A stretch of 6,618 nucleotides of DNA. It comes from Pseudomonadota bacterium (GTDB lineage: Bacteria > Pseudomonadota > Gammaproteobacteria > Steroidobacterales > Steroidobacteraceae). The stretch lies in contig CANGMU010000133.1 in NCBI GenBank assembly GCA_947454665.1, positions 1 through 6,618 on the forward strand, given 5' to 3'. The notes under the pieces are model-generated. The model did not search any database and was not told where the DNA came from. It was given only the letters and a program-made list of their open reading frames with translations. Position numbers and translations under genes: made by a program. Positions 1 through 5,425 of this stretch are shown piece by piece. The first letter of the stretch is position 1, and each line of letters opens with the position of its first letter.

Positions 1-146
1 AACTCGCCACCAAGGCAGATCTCAAGCACCTTGAAGAAATGCTGCGTCTTGAAATGACGTCGCTGGCGCAATCCTTGACCATTCGCATGGGCGGCATGAT
101 CGCCGCCGCTGTGGCCGTACTCGCCACCCTGATCAAGCTGGCCTGA
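1..146 (+). CDS. C-terminal fragment of a DUF1640/CCDC90-like coiled-coil membrane protein
   Basis: An open frame enters from the left edge (first full codon at 3) and ends at TGA 144-146, giving the last 47 residues. It reads LATKADLKHLEEMLRLEM, a charged amphipathic helix, followed by SLTIRMGGMIAAAVAVLATL and then IKLA, a single hydrophobic segment ending at the C-terminus. The pattern ATKADL, then a short coiled coil, then LTxRxGGM and a terminal membrane helix is typical of small bacterial DUF1640/CCDC90-like proteins. These are thought to be membrane-anchored, and their role is not established. The start and N-terminal half are outside the window. The gene converges on guaB with 22 bp between stop codons. 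The fragment is short, so the family call rests on the motif order alone. That it is a real coding end is more certain than its family. Confidence 0.68.
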   Translation, partial: LATKADLKHLEEMLRLEMTSLAQSLTIRMGGMIAAAVAVLATLIKLA

Positions 147-149
147 CCG

Positions 150-168
150 GGCGGCGGGCACCGCTGCC
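150..168. terminator. GC hairpin between convergent stop codons
   Basis: The 19 bases between the two stop codons form a near-perfect stem: GGCGGCGG pairs with CCGCTGCC (one G-T wobble) around a three-base loop. The structure fills the gap between the TGA at 144-146 and the guaB stop at 169-171. No T-tract follows on either strand, so it is not a textbook intrinsic terminator. It may act as a bidirectional transcript-end or 3'-protecting hairpin for the two convergent genes. Confidence 0.35.
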
Positions 169-1635
169 TCACGACACCCGGTAGTTCGGCGCTTCCTTCG
201 TGATCGTCACGTCGTGCACATGGCTCTCGCGCATGCCGGCGCCGGTGATGCGCACGAACTGCGGCCGCGTGCGCATGATCTCGATGGACGCGCTGCCCGT
301 GTAACCCATCGACGCACGCAGGCCACCAGCCAGCTGATGCAGGATCGAGACGAGGCTGCCCTTGTAGGCCACGCGCCCTTCGATGCCCTCCGGCACAAGC
401 TTCTCGAGCTCGGCGGCGGCGTCCTGGAAATAGCGGTCGGCCGAGCCGGTCTTGCCGGACATCGCACCCAGCGAGCCCATGCCGCGATAGGCCTTGTACG
501 AGGCGCCCTGATAGAGCTCGACCTCGCCCGGCGACTCTTCCGTGCCGGCGAACATGCCGCCGATCATCACGGCGTTCGCACCGGCCGCAATGGCCTTCGC
601 GATGTCGCCCGAATAGCGGATGCCACCGTCGGCGATCAGCGGGATGCCCGTGCCTTCAAGGCCGCGGGCCACGTTGGCGACGGCGGAAATCTGCGGCACG
701 CCGACACCGGCGACGATGCGCGTGGTGCAGATCGAGCCCGGGCCGATGCCGACCTTCACGGCGTCCACGCCGGCCGCGGCGAGATCTTTCGCGGCCTCTG
801 CGGTGGCGATGTTGCCGGCGATGACCTGCAGGTCCGGATACTTCGTCTTGATCGCGCGGACCATGTTGATGACGCCGGCCGAATGACCATGAGCCGTGTC
901 GACGACGACGACATCGACGCCGGCTTCACGCAGTGCGGCCACGCGCTCCATCGTATCGGCCGAGGTGCCGACCGCCGCGCCGACGCGCAGGCGACCGTTC
1001 TCGTCCTTGTTGGCGCGCGGATAGTCCGTGGCCTTCTGGAAGTCCTTCACCGTGATCATGCCCTTGAGCTCGGAGTCCTCGCCCACCACCAGCACCTTCT
1101 CGATGCGGTGCTTGTGCAGGAGGCCCAACACGTCGGCCTTTGGCGCGTTCTCGGGCACGGTGACGAGGCGCTCACGCGGCGTCATCACGGAAGACACCGG
1201 CGCATCGAGCTTTTCTTCGAAGCGCAGGTCACGATGGGTGACGATGCCGACGACCTTGCCGCCGAGCACGACCGGCACGCCGGAGATGCCGCGCGCACGG
1301 GTGAGGTCGAGCACTTCGCGGATCGTCATCGTGGGCGGCACGGTGATCGGGTCGCGGATGACGCCGGCCTCGTGCTTCTTCACGCGGGCGACCTCGCGGG
1401 CCTGGCCCTCGATGGTCATGTTCTTGTGGATGATGCCCATGCCGCCTTCCTGCGCCATGACGGTGGCGAGGCGGGCCTCGGTCACGGTGTCCATGGCGGC
1501 GGAGAGGATCGGCAGCCCCAGGCGGATGCTGCGCGTCAGCTGGGTGGAGAGATCGACCTCGCGGGGCAGCACCGAGGAGTGCGCCGGAACCAGGAGGACG
1601 TCGTCGAACGTGAGGGCTTCTTCGAGGATTCGCAT
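169..1635 (-). CDS. guaB: IMP dehydrogenase
   Basis: Cytosolic enzyme that oxidises IMP to XMP with NAD+, the first committed step to GMP. The 488-residue length is normal for the full bacterial form. The N-terminus MRILEEALTFDDVLLVPAHS is the family's canonical opening and fixes the ATG at 1635. The barrel is split: residues 1-90, then two CBS domains (about 93-140, with GIVTHRDLRF, and 150-205, with GMITVKDFQKA), then the rest of the barrel. The catalytic loop GPGSICTTR carries Cys303. IMP-site elements ADGGIR (335-340), GG 359-360 and YRGMGSLGAM (383-392) are intact. The mobile-flap Arg-Tyr pair is R401-Y402. No key residue is missing. The CBS pair usually binds adenine or guanine nucleotides and tunes activity. 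guaA does not follow; a convergent small gene does. The DUF5916 gene lies 75 bp upstream on the same strand, so read-through transcription is possible. Confidence 0.98.
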   Translation of the reverse strand: MRILEEALTFDDVLLVPAHSSVLPREVDLSTQLTRSIRLGLPILSAAMDTVTEARLATVMAQEGGMGIIHKNMTIEGQAREVARVKKHEAGVIRDPITVPPTMTIREVLDLTRARGISGVPVVLGGKVVGIVTHRDLRFEEKLDAPVSSVMTPRERLVTVPENAPKADVLGLLHKHRIEKVLVVGEDSELKGMITVKDFQKATDYPRANKDENGRLRVGAAVGTSADTMERVAALREAGVDVVVVDTAHGHSAGVINMVRAIKTKYPDLQVIAGNIATAEAAKDLAAAGVDAVKVGIGPGSICTTRIVAGVGVPQISAVANVARGLEGTGIPLIADGGIRYSGDIAKAIAAGANAVMIGGMFAGTEESPGEVELYQGASYKAYRGMGSLGAMSGKTGSADRYFQDAAAELEKLVPEGIEGRVAYKGSLVSILHQLAGGLRASMGYTGSASIEIMRTRPQFVRITGAGMRESHVHDVTITKEAPNYRVS

Positions 1636-1640
1636 GCCCT

Positions 1641-1670
1641 ATTTTACGCGCCCCGGGGCGGGGCGGTAAA
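1641..1670 (-). promoter_or_regulatory. Candidate guaB promoter, possibly giving a leaderless mRNA
   Basis: On the minus strand, TAAAAT (1646-1641, 5 of 6 matches to the sigma-70 -10 box) lies 18 bp after TTTACC (1670-1665, 4 of 6 matches to the -35 box). The -10 box ends only five bases before the guaB ATG, so the predicted start falls on or next to the A of the start codon. The only purine-rich stretch, AGGG, sits one base from ATG, too close to act as a normal ribosome binding site. TAAAAT stands out in an otherwise GC-only stretch. This is a motif-based prediction. Confidence 0.4.
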
Positions 1671-1692
1671 CCGGGTTTCCGGGATTCAGCGG

Positions 1693-1706
1693 CCCCCCCT
1701 CCCCCC
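1693..1706 (-). repeat. Homopolymeric G tract downstream of the DUF5916 gene
   Basis: The plus strand reads C7-T-C6, so the minus strand carries G6-A-G7 beginning five bases after the stop codon of the DUF5916 gene. It lies between that gene and guaB. It could slow polymerase, form a G-rich structure in the transcript, or be a slippage-prone site. It is non-coding, so length changes would not shift a reading frame. Confidence 0.45.
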
Positions 1707-1710
1707 GGGC

Positions 1711-3963
1711 TCAGAACCGCCACGTATACCCGGCCCGCAGGCTGATTTCCGTCGAGGTCGACCGGAAGCGGCCGTCCTTGTCGGTGTCCTGGAAGCCGTG
1801 GTTCGCGACGATGAAGTATTTCTGGCCGGCCCTTGGCACCCAGACCAGACGGCTCTGGAAGCCGGCGGTCTCGGACACGTTGTCGTACTGCATCAACGAG
1901 ATCCAGCTGAGCGCCGACGAGAAGACGACCTCCGCCGAGGCCGCGAGCACGCGCGTGCTGAACGTGCCACCGCGCAGCTCGATGTCATTGAAGTTGTAGG
2001 CGGCCTTCAGGCCCAGGAAGCGCGAGGGCCGCCAGGTCAGGTCACCGCCGAGCGAGAGGCGCGTGCCGTCATAGAAATCGCCGTTGCGGTAGGACAGGTG
2101 ACCGCTCCAGGTACGCTGCGAGCCGGTTTCCAGGTCGAAGCCGTATTCGCTGAAGGCGTACTGCCCGACGGGCACCACCACGCGGCGATGCACGTCCTGG
2201 TAGATGGTGAAGGGCGTGGTCAGTTGCTCTTCGCTGCGCAGGGCCACGACGCGCAGGATGTCGCGGCCGCGGGTTTCCAGTTCGAGCGGGCGCAGCGCCA
2301 CGACCTGTGTCTGCAAGCGGCCGTCCAGGCCTTCGATGCGCTCGGCATCAAGTCCCGTGTACCAGGACTGCACGAGGTCCGCGTGAATGATGCGCGTGTA
2401 GCCGACATCGATCGTGCTGTCGCGCACGCCGCGCCGGCTCACGAAGCCCATCGCCGGCTTGAACTGTGCGCCGATTTCCTTGGTGCCAAAGCCACCCCGC
2501 AGGCCTTCCGCGTTAGGCATGCGAATCCCGAAACCCCAGGCCGATGAACTGCCCACGGCCGTGCCGGGCGTCTGGGAATCCTGGAACCAGCCCTCCGCCT
2601 CGAGGCTGCGCCCGCCGGCCAACTGCGTGTTGAGGAACAGGAAATCCACGCCGTAGAGCGAGGCCGAGCCGGCCGTGGCGGGATCACCCGATGTCGCGAT
2701 GAAGCCGACACTGGATTGGCCCAGCACATCGGCCGAAACACGCAGCACACCCAAGTCCGCGGCATCAACGCCCGCACCCGTTGCCGGACGGTATTCACCC
2801 TGCCGCACGGCCAGCGCGCCGACCCGGAACCGATCGATGCGCCCGCTGAGCTTTCCACCCAGTGTGAGGTCCACGGGCGTACCGGCCGAGGAGAGCCCCA
2901 GGCGACGCGAGAAGAACGGCCGGCCGCTCTCCTGACTCGCGCGCGTCGTGGACCGGTTGTTGGCCATCACACTGCCGCTGCCGATGCGCCCGAACTCGAA
3001 CACATCGGAGTCGTTGAGGAAGAAGTCGCGCTTCTCGGGGAAAAACAGCCCGAAGCGCGTCAGGTTGACCTGGCGATCATCGAGCTCGGTCGCGGAAAAG
3101 TCCGTGTTCAACGTCAGCGACGCATTGAGCGACGGCGTCAGGCGGTAATAGGCTTCCAGCGAAGGCTCGACCACCGTGGCATGCGAGCCTGCGCCGTAAT
3201 TGCGCAAGTGGCGCAGGCCGACCGAGGGCACGACATCGAGCCCGATGCCCTGGTCCACGTCCTTGATGCCGCGGATCTCGCCGAGGACAGCCGGGCCCCA
3301 AGTGCGGTTGCGCGACACCCAGAGGTCTTCCTCGCCCTTGCGGCGGATCGCGCGCGAGACATTGAAACCCCAAGCGTCCATGGAAGGATCGAAGGGCAGC
3401 GTCTTGAAGGGGATCGCGATCTCCAGGCTCCAGCCGTACTCCGTGCGCTGCGCCTTGGCATCCCAGATCACCGTCCAGTCCGCCGTGAAGGACGTCGGCC
3501 CGGTGTACAGCATGTCGTTGCGCACGCTGTTGAGGTTGACCTCGAAGCGATACCCGGTGCGCGAGGAATCGAAGGGATCGAGAATGATGGCGATGCGGTC
3601 GTCCTCGGCGAGGCGAGAACCCTGGCGCATGATGTTCGCGGCGATCGCGTCCTGTCCGCCGGCATCCCAGAAGCGCGCCGCCACGTACAGCGCATCGGCG
3701 TCGTAGGCCACGAGGATCTCGCTCTTCTCGGTGCCGGGCTCGCCCACATGGGGCCGGATCTGCCGCAGGTCATCGATCTTCGCGGCCTTGTCCCAGACTG
3801 CTTCGTCGACACGACCATCGATCACCGGTTTGCGCTCGAGGCGCGGGATCGTCAACGACTTGCGCGCACCCTGGACGTCCGTCCGCTCGGCTGCACCTGC
3901 GCAAAGCGGCGCAAAGAGCGCCGACAACGCTGCGACTGCAGCGCCTGTTTCCTTCAATCCCAC
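1711..3963 (-). CDS. Outer-membrane DUF5916 protein with N-terminal CBM9-like domain
   Basis: 750 residues, probably exported to the outer membrane; the family's role is not established. Residues 1-24 look like a signal peptide (hydrophobic core 8-20, likely cut after CAGA). Its positive charge is weak (only K4). C21 is not in a good lipobox, so it is not called a lipoprotein. Residues about 38-205 match a CBM9-like beta-sandwich: KPVIDGRVDEAVW (45-57), VAYDADALYVAARFWD (85-100), a GYRFEVNLNSVRND stretch and YGWSLEIAIPFKTLPF (176-191). The DUF5916 signature follows: LNTDFSATELDDRQVN (285-300), then LTRFGLFFPEKRDFF. The rest alternates polar and aromatic strands and ends in GYTWRF, a typical barrel end with terminal Phe. 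The start is GTG at 3963: an in-frame TAA lies 15 bases upstream with no ATG between, and GGGGG just upstream may be a weak ribosome site. It is divergent from xseA and upstream of guaB on the same strand. A glycan or other ligand is suggested by the CBM9 fold only. Confidence 0.88.
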   Translation of the reverse strand: MGLKETGAAVAALSALFAPLCAGAAERTDVQGARKSLTIPRLERKPVIDGRVDEAVWDKAAKIDDLRQIRPHVGEPGTEKSEILVAYDADALYVAARFWDAGGQDAIAANIMRQGSRLAEDDRIAIILDPFDSSRTGYRFEVNLNSVRNDMLYTGPTSFTADWTVIWDAKAQRTEYGWSLEIAIPFKTLPFDPSMDAWGFNVSRAIRRKGEEDLWVSRNRTWGPAVLGEIRGIKDVDQGIGLDVVPSVGLRHLRNYGAGSHATVVEPSLEAYYRLTPSLNASLTLNTDFSATELDDRQVNLTRFGLFFPEKRDFFLNDSDVFEFGRIGSGSVMANNRSTTRASQESGRPFFSRRLGLSSAGTPVDLTLGGKLSGRIDRFRVGALAVRQGEYRPATGAGVDAADLGVLRVSADVLGQSSVGFIATSGDPATAGSASLYGVDFLFLNTQLAGGRSLEAEGWFQDSQTPGTAVGSSSAWGFGIRMPNAEGLRGGFGTKEIGAQFKPAMGFVSRRGVRDSTIDVGYTRIIHADLVQSWYTGLDAERIEGLDGRLQTQVVALRPLELETRGRDILRVVALRSEEQLTTPFTIYQDVHRRVVVPVGQYAFSEYGFDLETGSQRTWSGHLSYRNGDFYDGTRLSLGGDLTWRPSRFLGLKAAYNFNDIELRGGTFSTRVLAASAEVVFSSALSWISLMQYDNVSETAGFQSRLVWVPRAGQKYFIVANHGFQDTDKDGRFRSTSTEISLRAGYTWRF

Positions 3964-3984
3964 GTCGACCCCCGGTTATGCACG

Positions 3985-4003
3985 ACACCCTCTGGCGGGG
4001 TGT
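3985..4003. promoter_or_regulatory. Inverted repeat in the divergent DUF5916/xseA intergenic gap
   Basis: ACACCC (3985-3990) and GGGTGT (3998-4003) are perfect 6-bp inverted arms around a 7-base spacer, with a possible T-G pair extending the stem. The dyad is central in the 55-bp gap between two divergent GTG starts, where both promoters would have to lie or overlap. It could be an operator or a hairpin in the xseA leader. I found no convincing -35/-10 pair on either strand in this gap; TACCAT (4006-4011) is only a weak -10-like match. Confidence 0.3.
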
Positions 4004-4018
4004 ACTACCATCGCGGGC

Positions 4019-5383
4019 GTGACTATCCAACGCCCCGCGCGCGACGTCTACAGCGTCGGACGATTGAACCGCGAAGTGCGGATTCTGCTCGAGTCCGGCC
4101 TGCCGGCGATCTGGGTCGAGGGCGAGATCTCCAACTTCAGCGCGCCGGCCTCCGGCCACTGGTATTTCACGCTGAAGGACCGCGACGCGCAGATCCGCTG
4201 CGCCATGTTCCGCACGCGCAACCTCGGCATCGGCTTCCGCCCGAAGGAAGGCCAGCTGCTGCAGGCCCGCGGGCGCGTCGGCCTGTACGAACCCCGCGGC
4301 GATTACCAGCTCATCGTCGAGCAGCTCGAAGACGCCGGCGAAGGCGCGCTCAAGCGTGAATTCGAACGCCTGAAGGCACGGCTCGCGGCCGAAGGCCTGT
4401 TTGACGAATCCCTCAAGCGAGCACTGCCGGCGATCCCGAAGCGCATCGCCGTCGTCACCTCCGCGACCGGCGCCGCGCTGCGCGACGTGCTGCATATCCT
4501 CGCGCGACGCTTTCCGCCTGCGGCGGTGCTGATCCACCCGGTGCCCGTGCAGGGCGCTGCGGCCGCGCCGGCGATCATCGCCGCACTCGACGAGGTGTCG
4601 GCGTGCGCGGACTGCGATGTCGTGATCCTTGCCCGCGGCGGCGGCTCGCTCGAAGATCTCTGGTGCTTCAACGACGAGGGCGTTGCCCGCGCGATCCGGC
4701 GCTGCACGCTGCCCGTCGTCACCGGCATCGGCCACGAGACGGACTTCACCATCGCCGACTTCGTCGCGGACCAGCGGGCGCCCACGCCCTCCGGCGCGGC
4801 GCAGCTCGTCGTGCCGGACCGGCTCGCCCTGCAGGAACAGATCGCCACGCGACGTGAACGCCTGCGGCTGGCCATGGATCGCCAGCTGCGCCACCTGCAG
4901 CAACGTCACGGCGCGCTGGCACACCGCCTGCAGCAGACCCATCCGGGCAGCCGGCTGGCCCAGCAGGCGCAGCGGCTCGATGAACTGGAACAGCGTCTCG
5001 CGCTGGCCACGCGCCGCGAACTGACGCTGCGGCGGCAACGACTGGACGGGCTCGGCGCCCGCCTGTCGCGCGTCCATCCCGGCATCACCGTATCGCGGCA
5101 CAGGGAGCGCCTGGAGCGAGTCCGGCTGCGCCTGCGCGCCGCGATCGACCAGCGAATCAGCTCCGCTTCGCAGCAGCTTGCGCTGGCCGCGCGCGGCCTG
5201 TCCGCGGTGAGCCCGCTGGCAGTGCTGGACAGGGGGTATGCGATCGCCACGACGGCGGACGGCGACGCGGTGCGCGACGTCACCCGACTCCACGTCGGCC
5301 AGGCGCTGTCACTGCGACTTTCGCGGGGCACTGCGCAGGTCGAGGTCCGCGGCATTCCGGATCCCGATAAAAAAGGGGCGTGA
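4019..5383 (+). CDS. xseA: Exodeoxyribonuclease VII large subunit
   Basis: With small XseB subunits, forms exonuclease VII, a metal-independent nuclease that degrades single-stranded DNA from either end and acts in repair. The 454-residue length fits the family. An N-terminal OB-fold spans about 8-105: VYSVGRLNREVRILLE, WVEGEISNF, SGHWYFTLKD and YEPRGDYQLIVE. The catalytic domain follows: KRIAVVTSATGAALRDVLHI (141-160), RGGGSLEDLW (206-215), GIGHETDFTIADFVADQRAP (236-255) and TPSGAAQLV. Residues about 265-395 are a long Arg/Gln/Leu-rich coiled coil. The C-terminal segment SPLAVLDRGYAIATTADG (398-415) closes the family pattern. GTG at 4019 is chosen because family homology begins at VYSVGRLN. 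An upstream ATG at 3731 in the same frame would add 96 residues antisense to the DUF5916 gene, with no family match. There is no strong ribosome site. xseB is not in the window. The last codons (KKGA) overlap the terminator of the opposing gene. Confidence 0.97.
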   Translation: MTIQRPARDVYSVGRLNREVRILLESGLPAIWVEGEISNFSAPASGHWYFTLKDRDAQIRCAMFRTRNLGIGFRPKEGQLLQARGRVGLYEPRGDYQLIVEQLEDAGEGALKREFERLKARLAAEGLFDESLKRALPAIPKRIAVVTSATGAALRDVLHILARRFPPAAVLIHPVPVQGAAAAPAIIAALDEVSACADCDVVILARGGGSLEDLWCFNDEGVARAIRRCTLPVVTGIGHETDFTIADFVADQRAPTPSGAAQLVVPDRLALQEQIATRRERLRLAMDRQLRHLQQRHGALAHRLQQTHPGSRLAQQAQRLDELEQRLALATRRELTLRRQRLDGLGARLSRVHPGITVSRHRERLERVRLRLRAAIDQRISSASQQLALAARGLSAVSPLAVLDRGYAIATTADGDAVRDVTRLHVGQALSLRLSRGTAQVEVRGIPDPDKKGA

Positions 5384-5402
5384 GCCGCCAGGCACACGCC
5401 CC
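5368..5402 (-). terminator. Rho-independent terminator of the TonB receptor gene, overlapping the xseA 3' end
   Basis: On the minus strand, GGGGCGTG (5402-5395) pairs perfectly with CACGCCCC (5382-5375) around a 12-base loop. It is followed at once by TTTTTTAT (5374-5367), a classic intrinsic terminator beginning 23 bases after the receptor's stop. On the plus strand no T-tract follows the stem, so it should terminate in one direction only. The T-tract and one stem arm are also the last codons and stop of xseA. Confidence 0.88.
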
Positions 5403-5425
5403 CAATGGGTCTCAGCCCGTCGCGA

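Noticed and set aside
1651..1678. GC palindromes CCCCGGGG and AAACC-G-GGTTT upstream of guaB as a terminator for the DUF5916 gene
   Set aside because: Arms are 4-5 bp, no T-tract follows, and short palindromes are expected in such GC-rich sequence.
214..2547. A 777-codon open frame on the plus strand, antisense to guaB and the DUF5916 gene
   Set aside because: Its translation is rich in His, Arg, Asp and Ala with no recognisable domain, and it crosses two well-supported genes on the other strand. This is the usual stop-poor shadow of GC-rich coding DNA.
3895..3963. Lipoprotein signal at C21 of the DUF5916 protein
   Set aside because: The residues before the cysteine are Ala-Pro-Leu, which does not fit the lipobox, and the protein has a barrel-type C-terminus. 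An ordinary signal peptide is more likely.
3731..4018. An upstream ATG extending XseA by 96 residues
   Set aside because: The extension lies wholly inside the opposing DUF5916 gene and its gap, has no family match, and would make the protein about 100 residues too long. GTG 4019 gives the family length.
2716..4359. A 547-codon plus-strand open frame spanning the DUF5916 gene and the start of xseA
   Set aside because: Antisense to a clear gene and then out of frame with xseA; the composition is typical of a shadow frame and no family motif is present.
3770..5293. A 507-codon minus-strand frame opposite xseA
   Set aside because: Antisense to a complete xseA with all motifs intact; the translation shows no domain and is Arg/Ala/Gly-rich.
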